Of a stretch of 10,685 bases of DNA, positions 1 through 6,295 are shown in pieces. The stretch is from Baffinella frigidus (lineage: Eukaryota; Cryptophyceae; Cryptomonadales; Baffinellaceae). The stretch is from assembly GCA_026770585.1 (NCBI GenBank), contig MU646346.1:227380-238064 (forward strand), read 5' to 3'. Under the pieces are notes generated by a model. It was not told the DNA's origin and searched no databases. It saw only the letters and a program-made list of their open reading frames with translations. Positions within the stretch are counted from its first letter, which is position 1, and each line of letters starts with the position of its first letter. The translations under genes and the position numbers were made by a program.

Positions 1-93
1 CAGGGTTTAGGGTTTAGGGTTTAGGGTTTGGGGTTTAGGGTTCAGGGTTTAGGGTTTAGGGTTTAGGGTTTAGGGTTTAGGGTTTAGGGTTTG
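1..93 (+). repeat. Interstitial TTTAGGG telomere-like array
   Basis: About 13 head-to-tail 7-bp units, mostly TTTAGGG on the plus strand, with single TTTGGGG and TTCAGGG variants. TTTAGGG is the telomere repeat of plants, many green algae and dinoflagellates. The G-rich strand reads away from the left edge, opposite to what a left chromosome end would show, so this is interstitial or subtelomeric. It lies downstream of the last visible exon of the left minus-strand gene, probably within its next intron. Confidence 0.9.
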
Positions 94-460
94 GGCTGTT
101 GGCTGTGAACAGCACCTGTTCAGGGTTGAGGGTTTAAGGTGTATGGTTTGGGGGGTGAGCACCTGTGGACGGGGTTGTGGGGTTAGGAGTTGGGATTTTG
201 GGTGCAGGGTGTGGGGTTTAGGGTTTGGAGGGTAGGGTGTGGGGTGTAGGGTGTATGGTTCAGCGTTTAGGGTGTAGGGTGTGGGGCTTAGAGTTAGGGA
301 ACCAGGGTGTGGGGCGTAGGGTGTGGGATTCAGGGTGTAGGGTGCGGGGTTGACCACGGGGAAGGGCTGTCAAGTACTCTCTCTACTGGGGGGTTGGGGG
401 GTTGGTCGTTGGGGGGTACAGGCTTGGGGGGTTAGGGTTCAGGGTGTAGGGTTCAGAGGG
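94..460 (+). repeat. Degenerate GGGTGTA / GGGTGTG G-rich minisatellite
   Basis: Loose 7-8 bp units of the GGGTGTA, GGGTGTG and GGGTTCA type continue from the telomere-like block, with interruptions near 100-140 and 345-395. The complement of 350-363 (GTGGTCAACCCCG) resembles the sequence just after exon D1 (near 461-468), so it may be a trace of another copy of that exon end. Open frames here consist of Pro-Thr-Leu-Asn-rich repeat translation and are not genes. No other coding signal seen. Confidence 0.75.
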
Positions 461-465
461 TTGAC

Positions 466-550
466 CACGCGGAGAGGCTTGGCGGAATCGGAGAGGAAGG
501 CGTCCGCGTTGTCGCCCGTGAGCTTCACCACCGCCGCCCCCCTCACGGAC
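466..550 (-). CDS. Exon D1: start of a second thioredoxin-like domain
   Basis: After acceptor GGAGCAG the exon gives one base and then SVRGAAVVKLTGDNADAF..., ending SAKPLR or SAKPLRV. Two donors are possible (exon end 469 or 466); both leave phase 0. The sequence aligns without gaps to the first residues of exon A: V8, L10, T11, N14 and A15 are shared, and the acceptors have the same phase. This is the first strand and helix of a thioredoxin fold; the rest must lie further left. Downstream intron sequence consists at once of CCCTGAA-like repeats. It is the most intact of five tandem copies. Confidence 0.65.
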
Positions 551-3500
551 CTGCTCCGGACCATATTCAATCTCAACGGGAAAAGGTCGCATTTTCATAG
601 GAGGTGGGCGAGAATGTTAGTTAGGCTCCTAACTGGATTTAATTGTCGCCCGTGAGCTTCACCACCGCCGCCCCCCGCACAGACCTGCCCCGGATATATG
701 ATTTAATTATCATGAAAACGCTCGCCTAATTGTCAATAGGAGGTTGGGCGGAGGTTAATTAGGCTCCTGGCTAAATTTAGTCAGGGCCGTGCAGATTTAA
801 TTGGTGGCGGAGTCGGAGAGAAAAGCGTCCGCGGTGTCTCCCGTGAGGGTCACCACCGCCGCCCCTCTCACGGACCTACTCCGAAAACCTGTTTTAGGTA
901 GGATCCTAATTAATCTATTGACAATTAGGCGACGTTTTTATGAAATATCTATCCGGAGCAGCCTCTCACGGACCTACTCCGGGAAAATGTGTTACTACGA
1001 GTAAATCAAAAAACCCTCATTGTGCATGAAATTGTTTCGGTTTTAATGAATAGGAGTTGGGCAAAGGTTAATCAGGCGCCTAACTAATTTGCATTGGGGC
1101 CATAATCCCACCGCCGCCCCCCGCACCGACCTGCTCCCAGAACATGTTTTCATCTCAATGAAATCGTTCGCCTAATTGGCCATAGGAGTTAATTAGGCTC
1201 CTCACTGGATCCTAACTGAAGTGGAACCTCGCATCCACCTGCTCCACAGCGCCGCTTCAACATCCCTGATTAACGCATCTTCGTAGCGCATCTTCGTATA
1301 GTAGATTTCGGGTCCGCGCGGATTTTTTTGAGATCAGGTCGGGGGATCGGGGAACGAAAAAACGTGAAAATGATTCGTTGTGTGTCATCATATGGATGGG
1401 GGTCGCGATCTTGTCATTAAATCCATGCGTAAGATATCATAAAACTTTAGATGGACGTAAAAATCTCCGCGATTTTCCATTTTTTTTAGATCCCCCGACC
1501 CGAAGTGAAATCCGCGCGGACCCGAAATCTACAATACCAGGATGCCGACTCATCCGGGCAAACCGTTATTTTTGAAAATGGCGAATCCGGGCACGCTTTG
1601 TTTACACCAGGAAAGGCTCAAGCACCCACCCACCTGCTCACCACAAATTACTACACAGTTGTTTTTACTATTACTTGTATGGAGGGCTACGAAGTGATTT
1701 TCGGGCACTCGGTGCCCAAATTTCCGTTACCTGATCCGTAGAAACCCCTCTATGCCCCTACGGGTTGCCTACCGTAGGGTCTTATCGCTTAGGGGTTATT
1801 CAAAAACCCTTGGAAGTCCGCTGTGTGGCGTGGTGCCGGGGGCTCGTCACCTGAGGAGGTGGGCCTCCAAGCGGACAACGTCGCGCTCCTTCTCGGCGGG
1901 TTAATCCAGAAGGATGACTAATCCAGAACGATGACTAATCCAGAACGATGACTAATCCGGTCAGGCTTTGTTCGCACCAGTAACAGCGCCAGTGACTGGA
2001 TCAGTCCGCGAAGAGCCGCACGGGGGTAACAGTTACTGGTGCGAACAAAGCCTGGCCGGATTAGTCATCCTTCTGGATTAGTCATCGTTCTGGATTAGTC
2101 ATCGTTCTGGATTAACCCGCCGAGAAGGAGCGCGACGTTTTCGCACCAGTGACTGAATCAGTCCGCGAAGAGCCGCACGGGGGCTCGCAACCTGCTACAT
2201 TCGTACGTGGGAGGGTCGTAACCTGCTATATCGGTACGGGGTGCTCGTAACCTGCTGTTTAGAAGTGTGGGGGGCTCGCAACCTGAGGAGGTGGGCCTCC
2301 AAGCGGACGGCGTCGCGCTCCTTCTCGGCGCTTTGCAGCGCCTCCCGCAGCGCAGACGACTCCGTCTCCAGCCTCTGCGAACAAGGAGTTCCCCGTCAGT
2401 ACGTTTTTCCATCGGGGTGAGGTTTTGCACTCATGACCTGCTCCTGTGGCACGGGGGGGGGGGGCTCGTAACCTGTAGTGCGGCGGCCTCGTTGGCCTTA
2501 GCTTGTTGGAGGTCCGTCTTGATCGAGTTTCGCGCCGCCTCCACCTGCCCCACCTGCGAACAAACGGGGGGAAATATTATTTTTCGTTTATTTATTTATT
2601 TATTTATTTATGGAACACATCGTTCGTTGCGCGAAGAAAGTATCGTTCTTTGTTCAAACGAATGGGGATACGTCGTCTATTTATTTGTTGGACGCGTAGC
2701 TCGACCGCGGGCGGAAAGGCCCTGCTAAAAAACGTGCAGAGGTTTTTTTCAAGGAGATGTGCGCCCAGAACATGCAACGCTCGTTCAAAACAGAACGCTG
2801 AAACGTCTCGGGGGGGCACTCAGTGCCCAAATTTCCGTTACCTTATCCGTAGGAACCCCTCTATGCCCCTACGGGTTGCCTACCGTAGGGTCCTAGGTCT
2901 TATCGCTTAGGGGTTATCCCTCCTTGATCCGCGTGGTGAACACATGAAACTCTCAACGCTCAACCCCAAACACTCAACCCTGGCCCTTAAACCCCAATCC
3001 CTGATCGTTACGATTCTCCTTGATCTCGCCGAGTCTCGCCAACTTAGCAGCCACCGTTGCCTTTCTCTCCCGGATTTTCGGGAGAGATTCTTGACTTTTG
3101 GAGTGTTCCCCGGGCGAGAATCTCGTGTGGACCGATTCCCGAAAGCACCGGTGACTGCTGACCACCAGCAACCCGTAGCAGGACCCTACGGTAGGAAATC
3201 CCTAGGGACCTAGGAATCTCCTACGGGAGATCGGGACGTGAAGACGAGAGATTCCTCCGATTTAGGTGAAAACTACTACAGGAGCAAACCCCGATTTAAG
3301 CTGCTTCGGTTGCTGGTGGAGGGAGCGTGTGTGGAGTGGTGTGTCATACTATTTGGGTATTACGTTTTGCACGCACCTTGGAGCGGGTCCGGGAATTGGA
3401 GCCGTTACCACCAGCACCGGATTTTCGGGAGAGATTCTTGACTTTTGGAGTGTTCCCTGGGCGACAATCTCGTGTGGACCGATTCCCAAAGGCACCGGTG

Positions 3501-5301
3501 ACTGCTAAGTTAATAGTGGGAGGTCGTAACTATAGATTTGTAAAGTCACTTTTCGTAAAGTCACTTTCGTGGCACCGGTGACTGCTAACCACCAGCGACC
3601 CGTAGCAGCTTTTACCGGATCCTCCCAAGGATTCGGGTATTTGATTTGAAAAAACATCTTTCCTATGACCCTACGGTAGAAAACCCTAGGGACCTCGAAT
3701 TGCTGACGGGAGATACCGAAGAGATTTCTTCGGTTTAGCTGAAAATTACTACAGTACCCGATCCGGTCAAAGGCTGCAACGGGTTGCTGGTGGAAGTGAT
3801 GAGTGGAACCTGGTGGTACAAACTATGTGTGCCGGGTAGGCCCCGCCATCAAAATAATTCGCCCCTAGTACAAATCATTCCACCCAAATGGTTCCATGCA
3901 AGCTACTCGGCCAGCCGCTCAACAGGCTACGGGTCACATCTTCCCCGGATATCCGGGGATAACGCGACCAACCATTGCTGACGTTTGGCGTGTCTCCAAG
4001 AAACAATCCAATAATTGACTTGAGGAACGTTAAAAGTGTTCTGCGTGGTCGAGACATCCATGGAGAATGATTCGCACCATGAAAAATATCAAGAGCCCGG
4101 GCTCACGAAATTGGTGAGCCCAAACAAAGAGTGAGGCAGAGCTAGAATTTGCACCAGACCAAGCCGGAATTCCAGCGGGCTCCGGAGTCGTTCCCATACC
4201 GGCCCACCCACCCACCCCCCGAAGTGGAGTGATTCTGCGCGTGTGAGGTTTATTTGACGTTAATAGGGCAACGGCCTGAAAATGGGGTAGTTGGGCCTAC
4301 GGCATTGCCTAGGACCTCCTACCGTAGGCCGTGACTTTTTGGTCCTAGGATCCCTCGGCCTACGGAAGGAGGTCCTAGGCAATGCCGTTTGCCTAACTAC
4401 CCCATTTTCAGGCCGTTCGCCTATGAATGTGTACCAGAAGAGGGTCGTGTGGCGAACCCTGCCGGGTACAAACCCGCCAACCTTATCCGGGGAAACTTAT
4501 TTTTCTTTAGTTTGATGGCCACGAAAATTACTACACAACTGCTTTAATATTACTAATAAGAACGAACCGTGTAGTAATTTTCGTTGACCTCAAACTAAAG
4601 AAAAATAGGTTTCCCCGGATAAAACCCCGAGCTTGCAAAATACTCCTCTTGATACCACCAACCCTCAAAGGGCGAACAAATCGCCTTCTCGGGGCCCCTT
4701 GATTTGACCTGCGGCCCATCGGAATCCCGCTGGGGCTGCCGTACAAATCAAGCCCCCCCCTGAAGCAGATTTGGCCCACTCTGCGAGTTGAAGGTGGGAG
4801 GGAAGGAGGGAGGGATGGAGCACCTGTCCGAGCTTGATGCGCGCCGCCTCAGCTCGCGCGGCGGCGGCCGCCTCCCGCTCCTGCACCACCTCGGCGCGGA
4901 GACCCCGCAGCTCGCGGTTCAACGTCTCGACCTCGCGCCGCAGCTCGACCACCACGGTCCCGCCGCCGATGGCATCCTGCAGAAATTCCCCAATTTTCTC
5001 GAGCTCGTTTGGGCCCTCGTACAGGATGTTCTCAGCCGCGCCAGAGGGCGAGTGCCGCACCGCCACGATCTTAGGGAGCACGCTCTCGCTCATCCCGAAG
5101 CGCTTCATCAGCGCGGTCTCCCCCAGGCGGATCTCCCCGAAGTCCACCTGGGTTGCAAAAGCATCCGCCACTCGCACCCAGAGCCCCGGGGTCTCCGACT
5201 TTTTCGTGAATAGGATCGCTTTGATCGCCTTGTCCCTGCCAGCCAGCCATGCCTCTGCATTCTCGCTCGTCAGCAGGACGTTTGCCCCCGACGCCATCCC
5301 C
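466..5301 (-). CDS. Multi-exon gene, repeated thioredoxin-like and coiled-coil modules (partial)
   Basis: Gene model on the minus strand: exon A 5301-4824, exon B 2553-2473, exon C 2374-2283, exon D1 550 to about 466. Each junction has AG at the acceptor and GT at the donor, and the phases fit: A ends in phase 0, B is 27 whole codons, C ends with two bases of a codon, and D1 supplies the missing base and then stays open. The visible product is a thioredoxin-like domain of about 105 residues, a coiled coil of about 105 residues, and the start of a second thioredoxin-like domain. The 3' end lies beyond the left edge. The 5' end is not certain: exon A begins with one base of a split codon, so an upstream exon is likely. 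Introns are 2270, 98 and 1732 nt and are full of fold-back elements. Function is unknown; the fold suggests a redox-inactive, PDI-like or scaffold role. The exon set is well supported, the joining of D1 less so. Confidence 0.65.
803..875 (-). pseudogene. Exon D3: decayed copy of exon D
   Basis: It reads SVRGAAVVTLTGDTADAF...SDSAT and then Asn-stop, where exon D1 has SAKPLR. The differences from D1 are few (K to T, N to T), so the copy is fairly young or was under constraint. It lacks a donor where D1 has one. It could be an alternative terminal exon, but loss of the domain makes a remnant more likely. Confidence 0.6.
1296..1537. mobile_element. Non-autonomous element with 25-bp perfect terminal inverted repeats
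   Basis: 1301-1325 (starting GTAGATTTCGGGTCC) is the exact reverse complement of 1508-1532. The match extends imperfectly outward (GTATAGTAG against GTATTGTAG) and inward (a shared GGTCGGGGGATC). The centre is AT-rich and non-coding. About 240 bp with long inverted ends and no gene fits a MITE. No clear target duplication seen. It lies in the intron between exons C and D1. Confidence 0.8.
1703..1799 (+). repeat. Direct repeat R, copy 1 (97 bp)
   Basis: Begins with a hairpin GGGCAC-TCG-GTGCCC and holds a second inverted pair AACCCCT...AGGGGTT around CCTACGGGTTGCCTACCGTAGG. About three base changes separate it from copy 2 at 2814-2917, which also has a 7-bp insertion. The pair looks like recent insertions of one small folding element. 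Confidence 0.85.
1851..1897 (-). pseudogene. Truncated copy of exon C
   Basis: The complement reads AEKERDVVRLEAHLL, then AG and donor GTGACGAGCC, matching the 3' half of exon C with one residue changed (A to V). Its 5' half is replaced by a long palindrome whose arm begins inside the coding sequence (1877). It cannot give a normal exon. Confidence 0.75.
1877..2139. repeat. Long palindrome, 108-bp arms, 47-bp spacer
   Basis: Arms 1877-1984 and 2032-2139 are reverse complements apart from a few bases. Each arm holds part of exon C (the complement of AACGTCGCGCTCCTTCTC), three 17-bp direct repeats of the type TAATCCAGAA(C/G)GATGAC, and GGCTTTGTTCGCACCAG. The AAG/AAC variant sits at a different repeat in the two arms. 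The spacer shares 38 bp (1989-2026) with sequence just outside the right arm (2146-2183). Confidence 0.85.
2146..2183 (+). repeat. 38-bp repeat also present in the palindrome spacer
   Basis: Positions 2146-2183 match 1989-2026 with one mismatch (CCAGTGACTG(A/G)ATCAGTCC...). This places a palindrome arm between two copies of one sequence, as expected from a template-switch or fold-back copying event. Confidence 0.8.
2192..2283 (-). repeat. 30-bp minisatellite repeating a splice-donor sequence
   Basis: On the minus strand the sequence CAG-GTT(A/G)CGA occurs with junctions at 2283 (the exon C donor), 2252, 2223 and 2192, spaced 31, 29 and 31 bp. Each is followed by C-rich sequence. Every copy joins AG to GT, so each could in principle act as acceptor and donor. 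Confidence 0.75.
2283..2374 (-). CDS. Exon C: coiled-coil exon, 92 nt
   Basis: It reads RLETESSALREAL... to ...RLEAHLL plus two bases of the next codon. The heptad pattern and high Glu, Arg, Leu and Ala content mark a coiled coil continuous with exon B. The acceptor is TTGTTCGCAG, nearly the same as that of exon B, and the donor is CTCAG then GTTGCGAGCC, nearly the same as after exon B. The phase-2 end matches the one-base start of exon D1 (and of its copies), giving Arg at the junction. A truncated copy of this exon lies at 1851-1897. Confidence 0.75.
2453..2464 (+). repeat. G12 homopolymer
   Basis: Twelve G in a row just inside the 5' end of the intron between exons B and C, seen as C12 on the gene strand. 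Likely to vary in length. Confidence 0.9.
2473..2553 (-). CDS. Exon B: 27-codon coiled-coil exon
   Basis: Exactly 81 nt, phase 0 at both ends. It reads VGQVEAARNS... to ...NEAAALQ, rich in Ala, Glu, Gln and Leu with heptad-like spacing, which continues the helix begun at the end of exon A. The acceptor is TTTGTTCGCAG just upstream and the donor is CAG then GTTACGAGCC. The intron to exon C is only 98 nt and carries a run of 12 C on this strand right after the donor. No stop codon in the chosen frame. It was too short to stand out as an open frame; splice sites and composition support it. Confidence 0.75.
2587..2610 (+). repeat. (TTTA)6 microsatellite
   Basis: Six TTTA units in the intron between exons A and B, about 35 bp upstream of the exon B acceptor on the gene strand. 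Open frames here owe their length to this repeat (LFIYLFIY). Confidence 0.9.
2814..2917 (+). repeat. Direct repeat R, copy 2 (104 bp)
   Basis: Same as 1703-1799 apart from about three substitutions and an extra CCTAGGT after the CCGTAGGGT motif. The pair brackets about 1.0 kb holding exons B and C and the palindrome. No long-terminal-repeat signatures (primer site, polypurine tract, protease or polymerase) lie between. Confidence 0.85.
2944..3000 (+). repeat. Short C-rich telomere-like patch
   Basis: Units of the CTCAACC / CACTCAACCC / CTTAAACCCC type, a small degenerate patch inside the intron between exons A and B. Confidence 0.6.
3046..3159. mobile_element. Fold-back element P, copy 1
   Basis: Ends AGCAGCCACCGTTGC... 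and ...GCACCGGTGACTGCT are imperfect inverted repeats, with an inner pair around GGATTTTCGGGAGAGATTC and GAATCTC...GATTCCCG. About 114 bp, non-coding. Other copies are at 3412-3507 and 8068-8196. Confidence 0.75.
3162..3319. mobile_element. Fold-back element Q, copy 1
   Basis: Perfect 12-bp terminal inverted repeats CCACCAGCAACC (3162-3173) and GGTTGCTGGTGG (3308-3319), with further pairing inward. The interior holds CCCTACGGTAGG, CCTAGGGACCTAGG and ACTACTACA. It starts two bases after element P. Confidence 0.8.
3412..3507. mobile_element. Fold-back element P, copy 2
   Basis: Starts within CAGCACCGGATTTTCGGG and ends GGCACCGGTGACTGCTAA. It lacks the first dozen or so bases of copy 1 but otherwise matches closely (GAGATTCTTGACTTTTGG is identical). 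Confidence 0.75.
3509..3570. mobile_element. 62-bp insert flanked by an 18-bp direct duplication
   Basis: GGCACCGGTGACTGCTAA occurs at 3491-3508 and exactly again at 3571-3588. The 62 bp between hold a GTAAAGTCACTTT doublet and no gene. It separates element P from element Q in the second compound unit; they are adjacent in the first. Confidence 0.75.
3589..3793. mobile_element. Fold-back element Q, copy 2
   Basis: Ends CCACCAGCGACC (3589-3600) and GGTTGCTGGTGG (3782-3793) are inverted repeats with one mismatch. About 47 bp longer than copy 1, with an AT-rich extra stretch near 3611-3665. Shares GACCCTACGGTAG and CCCTAGGGACCT with copy 1. Confidence 0.8.
3794..4262. other. Intron sequence with no gene seen; one 18-bp palindrome
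   Basis: No exon-like or repeat-family sequence found except a perfect palindrome TCCCCGGATATCCGGGGA at 3942-3959. Part of the long intron between exons A and B. Confidence 0.6.
4263..4423. mobile_element. Palindromic MITE, about 56-bp arms
   Basis: Left arm about 4264-4319 (GGCCTGAAAATGGGGTAG...GCCTAGGACCTCCT) and right arm about 4367-4423 (AGGAGGTCCTAGGC...CTACCCCATTTTCAGGCC) pair almost fully, with small loops. The centre holds CCTACCGTAGG and GGTCCTAGGATCC. Non-coding. Confidence 0.85.
4483..4622. mobile_element. Palindromic MITE, 54-bp arms
   Basis: Arms 4483-4536 (TTATCCGGGGAAAC...ATTACTACAC) and 4569-4622 pair along nearly their whole length; the loop is AT-rich. Arms carry the CTTTAGTTTGA / TCAAACTAAAG pair and a small mismatch patch (TGGCCA against TTGACC). 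Confidence 0.9.
4824..5301 (-). CDS. Exon A: thioredoxin-fold domain plus start of coiled coil
   Basis: One base plus 159 codons. Residues about 7-108 read as a thioredoxin fold: a beta strand AIKAILFTKK (25-34), the helix after it, a strand VDFGEIR (52-58), KRFGM (66-70), then VLPKIVAV (74-81), where P76 sits at the usual cis-proline place. The segment FTKKSETPGLW stands where an active CxxC would be and has no cysteine, so the domain should not catalyse thiol exchange; PDI b-type and DnaJ-associated thioredoxin domains look like this. Residues 111-159 are charged and Ala/Leu/Glu-rich, a coiled coil. Acceptor AG is at 5303-5302 and donor GT at 4823-4822, after a CAG. An ATG at 5297-5295 could be a start, but alignment with exon D1 places it inside a spliced exon. 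Plus-strand open frames over this span are shadows. Strong GC bias at third positions supports coding. Confidence 0.8.
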
Positions 5302-5455
5302 CTTCTCTCTCCCTCAAGGCCCAAGAACAGCCCCAGCTGACGTCACCACCGATTCGCCTAATGTCGACAGGGCCACTTTTGGCATCATGGGTTATGAGCC
5401 CCGTAAAGGACCGTGTTATGCCCCATGGGTAGCCTCAAACACCCCAACAGAACCA
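5302..5455. other. Upstream flank or intron 5' of exon A
   Basis: In the frame of exon A a stop (TGA, near 5340) lies about 40 nt upstream of the acceptor. No exon recognised. A promoter cannot be ruled in or out by eye. Confidence 0.4.
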
Positions 5456-5596
5456 CCCTTTATGCCCTCTTCACGAGCCTCTGCACTGGAGAGCGAAACG
5501 CGATCCGAAAGCAAACATGCTTTCCCTGCAGATCCCTTCTACGGAACGGCGTGTCGTTGGCATATGTTGGGAGCATTTAAAACCTAAAGGACCTAC
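5456..5596 (+). repeat. Direct repeat S, copy 1 (141 bp)
   Basis: Matches 6819-6960 at roughly nine positions in ten by eye, including GAGCCTCTGCACTG, GCAGATCCCTTCTACGG and AAAACCTAAAGGACCTA. Non-coding as far as seen; similar short frames in both copies reflect the shared DNA. Confidence 0.85.
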
Positions 5597-5694
5597 AGGA
5601 CCTATAGGTACCTAAAGGACCTATTAAACCTCGCTTTTCACCGAAATAACGAAATAACCTCAAGGACTCTACTAAAGGACCTGCTACGCCCCCG
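5579..5694 (+). repeat. Short AAGGACCT repeats
   Basis: AAAGGACCTA, CAGGACCTA, TAAAGGACCT and similar occur about six times with irregular spacing. No gene recognised. Confidence 0.65.
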
Positions 5695-5791
5695 CGGAAA
5701 CGCCGTGCTCACCACGGCGTTTCGGTCCACCGGACGTGGGAACGTGTGTGCTGCTGTATGGCGTTCATCGGGGACTCAAAAAGGTTGTGAG

Positions 5792-6290
5792 AGAGCAGTT
5801 CTGGAGAATCGGTCAAATTTCCGGTTGGCGGTTGCCCTTGTGCGGCCAACCGGAATTCCGGTTGGCGTTGAGAATTTTCCGGTTGGCTGCATATGTAGGA
5901 TTATAGGGCTGTTCTAGATCGACTTAGAAGCCTTTCGTAAGATGGTCAGATCATTTTGCTACATGATAATGGGGAGGGGTTGCAATCGAGATTACGAGAT
6001 CGGATCATTTTAGCCAATTTACTACACCAGAGACAAATCGATTATCAATAAGAAAGTCGTATGTAGTAAAATGATCCGATCTCGTAATCTCGATTGCAAC
6101 CCCTCCCCATTATCATGTAGTAAAATGATCTGACCATCTTACGAAAGGCTTCTAAGTCGATCTAGAACAGCCCTATAATCCTACATATGCAGCCAACCGG
6201 AATAATTCTCAACGCCAAACGGAATTCCGGTTGGCCGCACAAGGGGAACCGCCAACCGGAAATTCGACCGATTCTCCAGAACCGCCCTCT
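5792..6290. mobile_element. 499-bp fold-back element with 5-bp target duplication
   Basis: Arms about 5792-6012 and 6068-6290 pair nearly throughout, leaving about a 55-nt loop. The element is flanked by GTGAG (5787-5791 and 6291-6295). Both arms hold CCGGTTGG motifs; the left arm has a perfect 20-bp palindrome at 5846-5865. No coding capacity. Flanking sequence GGGGACTCAAAAAGGTT is found without the element at 6774-6790. Confidence 0.9.
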
Positions 6291-6295
6291 GTGAG

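Larger units (their letters stand above)
466..1210 (-). repeat. Tandem array of exon D copies with their intron flanks
   Basis: Five units, each with an acceptor-like ...AG followed by GTC(C/T/G)GTG(A/C)G, start their exon part at 550, 684, 875, 973 and 1130. Spacing is 134, 191, 98 and 157 bp. Between them recurs a plus-strand spacer of the type ATAGGAG(G)TTGGGCG...TTAGGCTCCT(A/G)(A/G)CT. Only the unit at 550 keeps a full exon; that at 875 runs to a stop at about 803; those at 684 and 1130 keep about 20-40 nt; that at 973 keeps about a dozen nt. Confidence 0.75.

Noticed and set aside
1-93. True chromosome end
   Set aside because: The strand polarity is wrong for a left end, the array is short and variant-rich, and it grades into other repeats.
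70-357. 95-codon minus-strand frame rich in Pro, Thr, Leu and Asn
   Set aside because: Translation of the degenerate 7-bp repeats.
1231-1255. Sixth exon D copy or a 27-nt exon (complement ending GGAGCAG-GTGGATGCGAGG)
   Set aside because: The acceptor-like end matches but the following bases diverge from exon D; too weak to list.
2267-2910. Plus-strand open frames of 153 and 135 codons
   Set aside because: They cross exons B and C in antisense, a G12 run and a TTTA microsatellite; no coherent protein.
1703-2917. LTR retrotransposon with repeats R as long terminal repeats
   Set aside because: No primer site, polypurine tract or retroelement protein between them; repeat R folds on itself and looks like a small element present twice.
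4665-4823. Read-through of the exon A frame to the stop near 4665
   Set aside because: The coiled-coil pattern stops exactly at CAG-GTGCTCC; the remaining 50 or so residues are low-complexity and unlike the rest, so this is intron.
5295-5297. ATG as the start codon of the left gene
   Set aside because: Possible, but alignment with exon D1 and the AG six bases upstream favour an internal exon. Kept open in the exon A entry.
4788-5340. Long plus-strand open frames (141 and 168 codons)
   Set aside because: They are shadows of exon A on the other strand; Arg/Ser-rich or His/Leu-rich translation has no fold, while the minus-strand frame gives a coherent thioredoxin-like domain with splice sites.
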